This document shows, piece by piece, positions 14,220 through 21,947 of a DNA stretch of 64,000 bases. The notes beneath the pieces are model-generated. The model was not told the origin of the DNA. It did no database searches and worked only from the letters and a program-made list of their open reading frames with translations. Source of the DNA: NAT127 sp041655035 (GTDB taxonomy: Bacteria > Pseudomonadota > Gammaproteobacteria > Pseudomonadales > Porticoccaceae); NCBI GenBank assembly GCA_041655035.1, contig JBAZCN010000003.1, positions 8,617 to 72,616 on the forward strand. Reading direction: 5' to 3'. The first letter of the stretch is position 1. The number at the start of each line of letters is the position of its first letter. A program made the position numbers and the translations under genes.

Positions 14220-15085
14220 CGCATGATGAATTGGCACTCGACTTGGCGCGCCACCTGCGCGAGAGAACCGGACGCATTGTCTGGACTGACATGCAGCTTG
14301 GCCCCGTCGGCTCGCCGCGCCCTGACGCCTACAGCATCGAGCCGTCCTACACGAAGTTTCGGCCCATTGCCTACGAAGTCAAGGTGTCGCAGGCCGACTA
14401 CCGGCGCGACATTACCGCTGGCAAATGGCAAACCTACCTGCCGTTCGCTGCGGGCGTCGTATTCGCGGCCCCGTCTGGGCTGATAGAGCGCTCATCGTTG
14501 CCAGAAGGCTGCGGTCTGATTGCGCGCAATGCAGATGGCTGGCGGACGGTGAAGGCACCCACGCTGCGGGCCATTGAAACGCTGCCCCATAGTGCGTGGG
14601 TCAAGCTGTTTATTGACGGCATGGGCCGTGAAGCTGACCGGCTAATCCGCGAAAGCCGCCCCGGCCTGTCAGACGAATGGATGGCGCGGCGCACCGTAGG
14701 GGAGAAGCTGGGCAGAGAAGTTTCCCAGATCCTGGTGGAAAGGGGGTATGCGGAAAGCCGGTACGCGCTGGAGACAAAGCGCCTGCGCGATGCCGCCGAC
14801 GGCATGACCGAAGAAATCCGGGAGCATGAGCGGCGTATCAGGGAGCGGGTGGAGCGCGATGCGGCTGCCATCGACCAGGTACGCGCAACACTGGCCCAGG
14901 CGCTGGGGCTTCCCGCCAATTCCTCTGTGCGAAGCATTCAGGCTGCGGCTGAAAGCCAGTCCTACCGTCTGTCGAAAGACGGGGAAATCCAAGAACTGCG
15001 ACACGCCCTGTCAATGGCCCAGCGGGCGCTGACTGGCGGGCTGTCCGTGCCTGCCCTTGCGACCAATGGAGGGCAGACGGCGTGA
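14216..15085 (+). CDS. MmcB-like PD-(D/E)XK protein with coiled-coil tail
   Basis: 289 aa from the ATG at 14216 (GGGGAGGG 9 bp upstream, overlapping the previous stop). Residues 1-115 contain the PD-(D/E)XK-type core RPDAYSI ... AYEVKVSQADYRRDI, matching the MmcB/DUF nuclease-like family; PFAAGVVFAAP follows. Residues 150-250 are charged helices. Possible DNA repair or single-strand-specific nuclease; activity is inferred from family only. Confidence 0.6.
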   Translation: MTHDELALDLARHLRERTGRIVWTDMQLGPVGSPRPDAYSIEPSYTKFRPIAYEVKVSQADYRRDITAGKWQTYLPFAAGVVFAAPSGLIERSSLPEGCGLIARNADGWRTVKAPTLRAIETLPHSAWVKLFIDGMGREADRLIRESRPGLSDEWMARRTVGEKLGREVSQILVERGYAESRYALETKRLRDAADGMTEEIREHERRIRERVERDAAAIDQVRATLAQALGLPANSSVRSIQAAAESQSYRLSKDGEIQELRHALSMAQRALTGGLSVPALATNGGQTA

Positions 15086-15588
15086 ATGTGTTGTTTGAAA
15101 CGGGTGCCGCCGGTTCTGTTGCGACGACGCACGACTGGCTGACGCCGCCGGAGATTCTGGCCCCCCTTGGTGAATTTGATCTTGACCCCTGCGCCAGCGA
15201 GTTTCAGCCGTGGCGCACGGCAAAGCAGCAGCTCACGATCCGCGACGATGGCCTGGCGCATGAATGGGCTGGCCGCGTCTGGTGCAACCCGCCATACGGC
15301 CCGCATGCGGCTGAATGGCTGGCGCGGTGCGCAGCCCATGGCGATGCGATTGCCCTGGTGTTCGCCCGTACCGAAACCGCGTCCTTTCACGAGCACGTCT
15401 GGCCCAAGGCCGACGCGCTGCTGTTCTTGCGCGGGCGAATCAAATTCCATCTTCCTGGTGGGCGGCGGGCAGTCAGCAATGCGGGCGCGCCGTCCGTTCT
15501 GGTCGCGTTCGGCAAGGCCAACGCTGACGCACTGGCTTCCTGCGGCTTGGCGGGTGCATTCGTACCGCTGCGGGAGGCTGGGGAATGA
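15082..15588 (+). CDS. dam: phage N6-adenine DNA methyltransferase (Dam type)
   Basis: 168 aa, GTG start at 15082 with GGAGGG 8 bp upstream. Contains TPPEILAPLGEFDLDPCAS near the N-terminus and catalytic motif NPPYG at about 70, the layout of the phage Dam-like family. Methylates adenine in DNA, probably to protect phage DNA from restriction. Directly followed by a second methyltransferase. Confidence 0.85.
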   Translation: MNVLFETGAAGSVATTHDWLTPPEILAPLGEFDLDPCASEFQPWRTAKQQLTIRDDGLAHEWAGRVWCNPPYGPHAAEWLARCAAHGDAIALVFARTETASFHEHVWPKADALLFLRGRIKFHLPGGRRAVSNAGAPSVLVAFGKANADALASCGLAGAFVPLREAGE

Positions 15589-16811
15589 CGGAACAAATCA
15601 AACACCTGTCGGCTGAAGCAGTCATGGCGCCGTTCGTTGGCCGCGATCACCTGACGAATCGTGAGCTGTTCGGCCAGCTTGCGTTACAGCTTGACCTGCC
15701 CGAGAACGTGATTGATGCCCGCGCGCCTGTAGGCAAGTCGGGTAAGGAGTGCAACCTGTTCGAGCGCAAGGTGCGCTGGCACCAGCAGACGCTGAAGCAC
15801 CTGGGTGTCCTGGAGCGAGTGGATCGCGGAACCTGGAGGTTGAGTGGGGAGGCGCAAAAAGAGCTGACGCCCGCGCCCAAGCGTTCCGTCCTGCTGGCCT
15901 TTTCAACGGACTTGGGGTGCGCCCTGTGGGCAAGTGCGGAAGACGTTTTCAGCGGCCTGGGGGAAGAAATAACCCTGGCCTTCACGTCGCCGCCGTACCC
16001 GCTGGCAAAGCAGCGCGCATACGGCAATGTTGACCAGTCGGCCTATATCGACTGGCTGCTACCGATCATGGAGCCGGTCGTAAAGAGCCTGCGGCCAGGC
16101 GGGAGCATCGTCCTGAACGTCGGCAACGATATTTTCATGCCCGGTTCCCCGGCAAGATCGCTGTACGTTGAGCGGTTGACGCTGGCGCTGCACGACAGCC
16201 TTGGGCTTCACCTGATGGAGCGCTTTGTCTGGCACAACCCGACGAAGCCGCCCGGCCCCGTTCAGTGGGCATCCATCAAGCGAGTGCATCACAACACGGC
16301 CTACGAGCATGTCCTGTGGTTCACCAATGACCCGGAGCTGGTGCTGGCCGACAACCGCCGGTGCCTGCAAGAGCACACAGAGAAGCACCGGCGCTTCATG
16401 GGGTCTGGTGGTGTGAAGCGGTACGCAAGGAATACCGGCGGCGCATACACGCTGCGAGAGGGCAGCTTTGGCGCGCACACCGAGGGCGCAATAGCCCGGA
16501 ACGTGCTGACCATCCCGCACCGATGCCCTGACCAGCAGCCTGCGCGCGATTTCGCCTCTGCCAATGGCCTGCAAGCCCATCCGGCGCTGATGCCGGTGAG
16601 GCTGGCGGAGCACTTTGTTCGATTCCTGTCCGAAGCAGGAGATTTGATTGTTGACCCGTTCGGTGGCTGGGCCACAACGGGCCGTGGCGCCGAGCTGAAT
16701 GGCAGGCGCTGGCTTGTCACCGAACGATGCCGGGAATACCTGATAGCTGCTGCGCAGCGTTTCAGGGATGCCCCTGGCTTCTATTCGCCGATGGAGTGCA
16801 GCAATGCGTGA
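15585..16811 (+). CDS. DNA methyltransferase, SPPY type, with N-terminal winged helix
   Basis: 408 aa. Residues about 10-85 resemble the Mrr-type N-terminal winged helix (LTNRELFGQLALQLDLPENV ... RGTWRLS). The catalytic motif TSPPYPL is at about 125 and the AdoMet-binding part VDPFGGWATTGRGAELNGR near 355-375 lies after it, the beta-class order. SPPY is usual for N4-cytosine or some N6-adenine enzymes. No restriction endonuclease is near, so it is an orphan, likely anti-restriction enzyme. ATGA overlaps on both sides. Confidence 0.85.
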   Translation: MTEQIKHLSAEAVMAPFVGRDHLTNRELFGQLALQLDLPENVIDARAPVGKSGKECNLFERKVRWHQQTLKHLGVLERVDRGTWRLSGEAQKELTPAPKRSVLLAFSTDLGCALWASAEDVFSGLGEEITLAFTSPPYPLAKQRAYGNVDQSAYIDWLLPIMEPVVKSLRPGGSIVLNVGNDIFMPGSPARSLYVERLTLALHDSLGLHLMERFVWHNPTKPPGPVQWASIKRVHHNTAYEHVLWFTNDPELVLADNRRCLQEHTEKHRRFMGSGGVKRYARNTGGAYTLREGSFGAHTEGAIARNVLTIPHRCPDQQPARDFASANGLQAHPALMPVRLAEHFVRFLSEAGDLIVDPFGGWATTGRGAELNGRRWLVTERCREYLIAAAQRFRDAPGFYSPMECSNA

Positions 16812-17739
16812 TTACTCAAAGGTCGGCCCGAAGTTCTGGATTGGAGCCACTGGCAAGCGGCTGCGGACAGCGGGCGTGGAGGCGCAGATCGTCGCCATGT
16901 ACCTGCTGACCAGCCCACACGCCAACATGCTGGGCCTGTATTACTGCCCCGAAATGTTCATTGCGCACGAAACCGGACTGGGCTTGGAAGGGGCTTCAAA
17001 GGGGCTTCAAAGGGCCATCGAAGCGGGGTTTTGTGAGTATGACGAGGCTTCGGAGGTGGTGTGGGTGATCGAAATGGCTTCGTACCAGATCGGCAATGCC
17101 CTCAAGCCCAATGATTTGCGCGTGAAGGGGGTGCAGAACGAGTACGGCTCACTGCCCGATAACCCTTATTTGGTGCGGTTTTACGAGAAATACAAGGACG
17201 CTTTCTGCATGTCCGTATGCAGGGGAAAACAAAGCCCCATCGAAGCCCCTTCCAAGCCCCATCGAAGCCAAGAACAGGAACAGGAACAGGAACAAGAACA
17301 GGAGAAAGAAAAACAAGGCGCTGCCGCGCCCGGTGTGTCTGGTTCGGATTCGCCTGACGGCGATGAGCCTGGAAACCCTGCTGCGCCTGAAGACCCGCCC
17401 GGTGACCCTGCTGACGACGAAAAATCAAAACGCGCCCTGGGTATCCGGGAGCTGGTGGCCGAGGGCGTTGACCGGCAACACGCCGAGGACTGGCTGAAGA
17501 TCCGTCGGGCGAAGAAAGCCCCGCTGACCGAAACCGCCCTGGACATCGTGAAACGAGAGGCCGCGAAGGCCGGGATAACGCTGGCGGAGGCAATCGCCCA
17601 TGCGGCCAGCTCGAACTGGGCCGGGTTCAAGGCGAAATGGCTGGATCAGCCTGACGGCGACCGTTCGCGCCAGCCAGCAGCAAGCGGCAGATTTGCCGGA
17701 TTTGAAGATCGAAATTACGGAACTGGAGGCCGACTGTGA
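16804..17739 (+). CDS. replication initiator (lambda O-like) carrying putative origin iterons
   Basis: 311 aa from the ATG at 16804. Residues 1-110 look like the winged-helix domain of phage replication proteins (VGPKFWIGATGKRLRTAGVE ... MLGLYYCPEMFIAHETGL). A Gln/Glu repeat follows at about 155-170, then an acidic linker and a helical C-terminal part that probably contacts the loader encoded next. 11-bp iterons lie inside the gene (16990-17011 and 17232-17264), as the lambda origin lies inside O. The DnaC-like gene follows with a 4-bp overlap. Confidence 0.7.
   Translation: MRDYSKVGPKFWIGATGKRLRTAGVEAQIVAMYLLTSPHANMLGLYYCPEMFIAHETGLGLEGASKGLQRAIEAGFCEYDEASEVVWVIEMASYQIGNALKPNDLRVKGVQNEYGSLPDNPYLVRFYEKYKDAFCMSVCRGKQSPIEAPSKPHRSQEQEQEQEQEQEKEKQGAAAPGVSGSDSPDGDEPGNPAAPEDPPGDPADDEKSKRALGIRELVAEGVDRQHAEDWLKIRRAKKAPLTETALDIVKREAAKAGITLAEAIAHAASSNWAGFKAKWLDQPDGDRSRQPAASGRFAGFEDRNYGTGGRL
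16990..17011 (-). repeat. two tandem 11-bp iterons, inverted orientation
   Basis: GGGGCTTCAAA occurs twice in direct tandem. The core GGGGCTT is the reverse complement of the AAGCCCC core at 17232-17264. Confidence 0.55.
17232..17264 (+). other. putative replication origin iterons
   Basis: Three phased 11-bp repeats AAGCCCCATCG, AAGCCCCTTCC, AAGCCCCATCG and a partial fourth, one helical turn apart, immediately followed by a purine-rich stretch (17270-17315) made of GAACAG repeats. With the inverted pair at 16990-17011 this resembles lambda ori. Confidence 0.55.
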
Positions 17740-18521
17740 CCTTGAAAGCACTGACCGACTTGCTGCCTGGCAGCACACCACAAACCCAGGCCGCCATGTG
17801 CGAAGAGCACGGCGAGTACGAGAGCCGCAACGTTTTCGGGCGCGTCTGGACGAAATGCCCCGCCTGCGAAGCCAACGACAAGGAGAAGCGTCGCCGCGAG
17901 GAAGAGGCGCGCGACCGGGCAAAGCGCGTGATGGCGTGGCAGAACAAGGTCGGCGGCGCGGGCATCCCCGAGCGGTTCCTTGACCGCCGCCTGGGTACGT
18001 TTATCGCGAAGAGCGACGAACAGCGCCGCGCCCTGGCCTTTGCCCAGGATTACGCCGACAGGTTCGATGAGGTTCTGGCGTCGGGCCGCTGCGCGCTGTT
18101 CATTGGCCGCCCCGGCACGGGCAAGACGCACTTGGCCGTAGGCGTGGGCATGCAGATCATGGAGAGCGGTTACACCGCGCTGTTCCAGACCGTTATGCGG
18201 GCCATTCGCAGGGTGAAGGACACCTGGCGGCGCGATAGCACGGAGAGCGAAACGGCGGCGATTGCGGCCCTGGTGTTCCCCGACCTACTGATTCTGGACG
18301 AGGTGGGGGTGCAGTTCGCCAGCGATGCCGAGCGCCTGATTCTGTTCGACATCCTGAACGAGCGGTACGAGAAGCGGAAGCCGACCCTATTCCTGTCGAA
18401 CCTGACGACCGACGAAGTTAAGAGCTGCCTGGGCGAGCGCGTGTTCGACCGGCTGCGCGAGGACGGCGGCGAGTTCGTGGCGTTCGGCTGGGAAAGCCAT
18501 CGCGGCAAGGAGGTGGTGTGA
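17736..18521 (+). CDS. DnaC-like helicase loader ATPase
   Basis: 261 aa. An N-terminal zinc-ribbon-like part (MCEEHGEY ... KCPAC) is followed by the AAA+ core: Walker A GRPGTGKTH at about 126-134 and Walker B LLILDEVG near 185, then LSNLT sensor I. Such proteins load the host replicative helicase at the phage origin. Partner is the initiator encoded just upstream. Confidence 0.9.
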   Translation: MTLKALTDLLPGSTPQTQAAMCEEHGEYESRNVFGRVWTKCPACEANDKEKRRREEEARDRAKRVMAWQNKVGGAGIPERFLDRRLGTFIAKSDEQRRALAFAQDYADRFDEVLASGRCALFIGRPGTGKTHLAVGVGMQIMESGYTALFQTVMRAIRRVKDTWRRDSTESETAAIAALVFPDLLILDEVGVQFASDAERLILFDILNERYEKRKPTLFLSNLTTDEVKSCLGERVFDRLREDGGEFVAFGWESHRGKEVV

Positions 18522-18655
18522 TGCTGGAAGCTCTGCTGGTTGGTGTTTGCATGTTCCTGGTGTTCGGCCTGGTGGCGCTGGCGGCGGCTTCCCTGGCCGC
18601 AGCGCTGGCCCTGGCGACCTTGGCCCGCGACTGCGAAGAGCGGGAGGGGCGGTAA
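18521..18655 (+). CDS. 44-aa single-pass membrane protein
   Basis: Begins at the TGATG junction after the loader and ends at a TAATG junction with the next gene. Residues 3-35 are a continuous hydrophobic segment (LVGVCMFLVFGLVALAAASL), with a charged tail DCEEREGR. Function unknown. Confidence 0.55.
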   Translation: MLEALLVGVCMFLVFGLVALAAASLAAALALATLARDCEEREGR

Positions 18656-19128
18656 TGGACATCATGCTGGTGAAGACGCCCGGCGGCGCGCTGGCGCCGG
18701 TGGATGCCGAGGCGCGGGAAATGGTGGACAAGCTGAAGCTGGGCCAAGGTATCCAGGCAAGTGTGCGCCGCGCGCGCAACGTGCGGTTTCACCGTAAGGG
18801 CATGGCCCTGTTCCGCCTGGCATACGACGTGTGGGAGCCGCTGACGCCGCTGGAATACAAGGGGCTGCCGGTCGCCAAGGACTTCGAGCGGTTCCGCAAA
18901 GACATGACGATCCTGGCCGGGTTCTACAAGGCCGTCTACAACGCGCGTGGCGAAGTGCGCCTGGAGGCGGAGAGCCTTCGGTTTTCGTCCATGAGCGAAG
19001 AGCGGTTCGAGGAAGTGTTCAACGCGGTGCTGAATGTCGTCTGGAGCCGGGTACTCAAGGCCGCTGGGTACGCCAGCACCGAGGACGTGGAAGAGGTCAT
19101 CGAAGAGCTGTTGAGGTTTGATCAATGA
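18655..19128 (+). CDS. DUF1367 family phage protein
   Basis: 157 aa from the ATG overlapping the previous stop. The pattern RRARNVRFHRKGMALFRLAY followed by a helical tail fits DUF1367, a phage family found beside replication and nuclease genes. GGGAGGGG precedes the start. No biochemical role is known. Confidence 0.65.
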   Translation: MDIMLVKTPGGALAPVDAEAREMVDKLKLGQGIQASVRRARNVRFHRKGMALFRLAYDVWEPLTPLEYKGLPVAKDFERFRKDMTILAGFYKAVYNARGEVRLEAESLRFSSMSEERFEEVFNAVLNVVWSRVLKAAGYASTEDVEEVIEELLRFDQ

Positions 19129-19427
19129 AGCGCGCACCGACCGCCGCAGAGAAAAGGCACATGGGCCGGGTAGCGGCGCTGGGTTGCGTCCTGTGCGACC
19201 ACCTGGGCCTGGGCGCGACGCCCGCGCAGGTGCATCACATACGCGAGGGCCAGGGCATGAGCCAGCGCGCCAGCAACTACCTGACCGTGGGCCTTTGCCC
19301 GGAGCACCATACGGGCAAAAGCGGCCTGCATGGCCTGGGAACCAATGCCTTCGAGCGCACCTATGGGCTGTCCGAGCTGGATTTGCTGGCGATGGTCGTG
19401 GAGCGGCTGGGGGCGAAATGCAGGTAG
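19125..19427 (+). CDS. Ref-like HNH nuclease
   Basis: 100 aa. CVLCDHLG, VHHIREGQGM, LCPEHHTGKSGLHGLG and AFERTYGLSELDLLA reproduce the Ref family (recombination enhancement function, a RecA-dependent HNH-type nuclease of phage P1). It carries the zinc cysteines and histidines but lacks the long disordered N-terminus of P1 Ref. ATGA overlap with DUF1367. Confidence 0.75.
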   Translation: MKRAPTAAEKRHMGRVAALGCVLCDHLGLGATPAQVHHIREGQGMSQRASNYLTVGLCPEHHTGKSGLHGLGTNAFERTYGLSELDLLAMVVERLGAKCR

Positions 19428-19639
19428 AAGCGACCACCGTGCGCTGTATCGACTGCGCCCACTACCGAATGAAGGACGCCGGGCAAATGGGGCGTCTCGG
19501 TTTCGGTCTGTGCGCCAAGAGCACCAGCACGGCCACGTTCGAGAGTTCGACGTATCCCCGGCAGTGTCCGATGTTCGGCCCGGCGGCTGAAAACGTGAAG
19601 GCTGCCAGGCTGGACTGGCTCAACGGATGCAGGGGGTGA
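19418..19639 (+). CDS. 73-aa cysteine-rich protein
   Basis: CIDCAHYRM, GLCAK and RQCPMFGP place four cysteines like a small zinc-binding module. Overlaps the Ref-like gene by 10 bp. Small proteins of this kind are common in phage replication regions; function unknown. Confidence 0.6.
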   Translation: MQVEATTVRCIDCAHYRMKDAGQMGRLGFGLCAKSTSTATFESSTYPRQCPMFGPAAENVKAARLDWLNGCRG

Positions 19640-19641
19640 CG

Positions 19642-20082
19642 ATGGCGAACGCATTGCGATGGAGCGAAGAGCAGTTGGCCGCACACCTGCGCCGCAATCC
19701 GGTGACGGAGGCTGCGCCGTTGCCCCAGGCCCAGCCGGAGGCGGCATGCACGTACACGGCGCCCACTGAAAACCCGGCCATGAACAAGACAGAGGCCGAA
19801 TACGCCGGGATGCTGGAAGCCCAGCGCCTGGCCGGTTCGGTTCTGGCGTGGCAGTACGAGGCTGTCACGCTCAAGTTGGCTCACAACACCCGCTACACGC
19901 CTGATTTCATGGTCGTGGCGGCTGATGGCGCCCTGGAGTTCCACGAAACCAAGGGCGGTTTCATTCGTGAGGATGGTTGGCTGAAGCTGAAGATGGCGGC
20001 ATCCATGTTCCCGTTCCGTTTTTTTCTGTGCCAGAAGGCGGCAAAGAAGGATGGCGGCGGCTGGTCGATAAAGAGGATTTAG
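19642..20082 (+). CDS. DUF1064 family, probable PD-(D/E)XK nuclease
   Basis: 146 aa from ATG 19642. TRYTPDFMVVAADGALEFHETKGG has the PDF...ExxxTKG arrangement of DUF1064, a PD-(D/E)XK nuclease family proposed to work on branched DNA. The N-terminal 45 residues are variable. Sits with the Ref-like gene in the rightward early operon. Confidence 0.7.
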   Translation: MANALRWSEEQLAAHLRRNPVTEAAPLPQAQPEAACTYTAPTENPAMNKTEAEYAGMLEAQRLAGSVLAWQYEAVTLKLAHNTRYTPDFMVVAADGALEFHETKGGFIREDGWLKLKMAASMFPFRFFLCQKAAKKDGGGWSIKRI

Positions 20083-20084
20083 GA

Positions 20085-20717
20085 ATGGCAGAAAGAAAAT
20101 CGGCACCCAGCACGCGCATGGAGCAGGCGGCAGCGGTGAGAACCATCGGAGCGCGGATGCGGCAGGCCAGAGAGCTGTGCAACCTGTCGCAGAGCGCGGC
20201 GGCCAAGCGTCTGGGCTACAGCAACAGCTCGAAGCTGTCCAAGGTGGAGGGGGCGACGGACACCAACAGCGTACCGCTGTGGCTCATCACGAGGGCCGCC
20301 AAGGTGTACGACGTGTCCGTGGATTTTCTTTTCGGCGTGAACGATGACTGGGAAACCGGCGCGCGCATGACGCAAGAGCGCGAGGTTTCCGCCTGGTTGT
20401 GGGAGGCGATGGAAAAAGCGCGGCTGCGTGACGTGGCGACTCTGAAAAAATTACACGACAAGCTCGAAGCCATGGGGGAGTCCACCGCGATGATGCTGGA
20501 AACCACGGGCGATGCTTCGGCGGCGCTGGCCCGGTTCATTGAACTGAACCCAGGATTCGAGGACATGCCCGGCGGCGCGCGGCTGATGAGTTCCGTCGGG
20601 CGGGCGAACGGCGCGGCAAAGGGGGTGAAGGTCAAGCTGGAGCGGTTCAGGATGGAATGCAAGATGGCCGCAAGCGATACCCTACAGCAAAGCCTGCCCC
20701 TGTGGGATGAGGATTGA
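20085..20717 (+). CDS. XRE-family transcriptional regulator, possible late regulator
   Basis: 210 aa, ATG at 20085 after AGGA. Residues about 18-80 form an XRE helix-turn-helix (IGARMRQARELCNLSQSAAA ... SSKLSKVEGATDTNSVPLWL). The remainder is helical and lacks a peptidase domain. It is the last gene before the terminase, where phages often encode the activator of late genes; it is therefore a candidate to act on the CGGAAAA late promoters, purely by position. Confidence 0.6.
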   Translation: MAERKSAPSTRMEQAAAVRTIGARMRQARELCNLSQSAAAKRLGYSNSSKLSKVEGATDTNSVPLWLITRAAKVYDVSVDFLFGVNDDWETGARMTQEREVSAWLWEAMEKARLRDVATLKKLHDKLEAMGESTAMMLETTGDASAALARFIELNPGFEDMPGGARLMSSVGRANGAAKGVKVKLERFRMECKMAASDTLQQSLPLWDED

Positions 20718-20721
20718 TTGT

Positions 20722-21945
20722 ATGGCAGCAAAACCAAAGCTGACGCCCGAAGAGTGGGCGAAGGCGCGAAAGCACTGGGAGAACGATTCACGCGACGGAT
20801 ACGCATGGCTGATTGCCGAGCTGGAGCTTCCCGTTTCGGGGCCAGCCGTGCGCAAGACGGCGTTGCGTGATGGATGGACGAAGGCGGAAGGGGCGGTAGC
20901 GGCAGAGAAGCCAGAGGCACCAGCCAAGGTAGAGGCCAAGCCAGCCACCAAGAGGGCGGCAGCAAAGAAGGTAGCAGCGAAGAAGGCTGCCGCCAGGGGC
21001 ACCAGCACCCAGAGAGCCGCCAAGCAAGCAAGCAAGGTTTCCAAGGTTTCCGAGAACCATAAGGTTTCCGAAACCATGAGCAAGGCGAAAACCATAGAAA
21101 CCTTGCCCACGACAACTTTGGACTCTCTGGAGGAAGACCCCGACCAGTTTGGGGTGCTGGAAGACCTGACCGATATGCAGGAAGTTTTCGTCAGGGAATA
21201 CATGGTGGACTGGAATGGCACCAAGGCCGCAATCAGGGCAGGGTACAGCCCGAAGAGCGCATCAGAGATTGCTTACCAGCTCCTACAAAAAACTCCAGTC
21301 AGGGATGCGATACAGGCGCTGGCGTCAGTGCGCGCCCGCCGTCTTGGCATAGACGCGGACGGGGTGATGATGATGTGGGCGGCCATCATCGAGCTGGACG
21401 CCAACGAGCTTTCGCAACTGCGCCGGGTGTGCTGCCCGTACTGCCATGGAGAGAACCATGAGCGCCAGTACACGCCGTCTGGATTGGAGGGTGCAAGGCT
21501 GAAGCATGAGCGGGAGCGTCAGCGCCGCCTGAAGGCTGACCAGAACGATGACATTGGCGACTTCCCGGAATATGAAGGGGAGTGGTACGACAAGCGCCTG
21601 CCGCCAGCCGAGGATTGCCCGGAGTGCCACGGCGATGGAGTGGAAGAGGTCTGGTTTGCGGATACGCGCCACCTGTCGCCTGCTGCCCGTCTGGCGTACT
21701 CCGGCGTGAAGGTGGGCCGTGACGGCATTGAGGTGCTGACCATGAGCAAGGAGAAGGCAGCGGACAACCTTGCCCGCGCGCTGGGGTTGTTCAAAGACAA
21801 GGAGGCTGATGTCAACATCAACATGGTTGCCAGTGAAGACCTGTACCGCGTGTTCGATGAGAAGATGCAGGCTGCCCGCGAGCGCCAGGCGCGAATCATG
21901 GAAGAGCGCGGCATGCTTAATGATGGCCGGGGAGGGGGCGAGTAG
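20722..21945 (+). CDS. terS: terminase small subunit
   Basis: 407 aa. Residues about 150-215 match Terminase_2: LTDMQEVFVREYMVDWNGTK, then AAIRAGYSPKSASEIAYQLL. An extra Lys/Ala-rich histone-like stretch lies at about 70-105 (ATKRAAAKKVAAKKAAAR), and a zinc-type pair CCPYCHG ... CPECHGDG at about 235-305. It recognises phage DNA for packaging. GAGGA 9 bp before the ATG at 20722 favours this over the earlier ATG at 20707. Confidence 0.8.
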   Translation: MAAKPKLTPEEWAKARKHWENDSRDGYAWLIAELELPVSGPAVRKTALRDGWTKAEGAVAAEKPEAPAKVEAKPATKRAAAKKVAAKKAAARGTSTQRAAKQASKVSKVSENHKVSETMSKAKTIETLPTTTLDSLEEDPDQFGVLEDLTDMQEVFVREYMVDWNGTKAAIRAGYSPKSASEIAYQLLQKTPVRDAIQALASVRARRLGIDADGVMMMWAAIIELDANELSQLRRVCCPYCHGENHERQYTPSGLEGARLKHERERQRRLKADQNDDIGDFPEYEGEWYDKRLPPAEDCPECHGDGVEEVWFADTRHLSPAARLAYSGVKVGRDGIEVLTMSKEKAADNLARALGLFKDKEADVNINMVASEDLYRVFDEKMQAARERQARIMEERGMLNDGRGGGE

Positions 21946-21947
21946 GA

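Noticed and set aside
17270..17315. Short tandem GAACAG repeats as a CRISPR array
   Set aside because: The repeats are 6 bp without spacers and encode a Gln/Glu run in the initiator protein.
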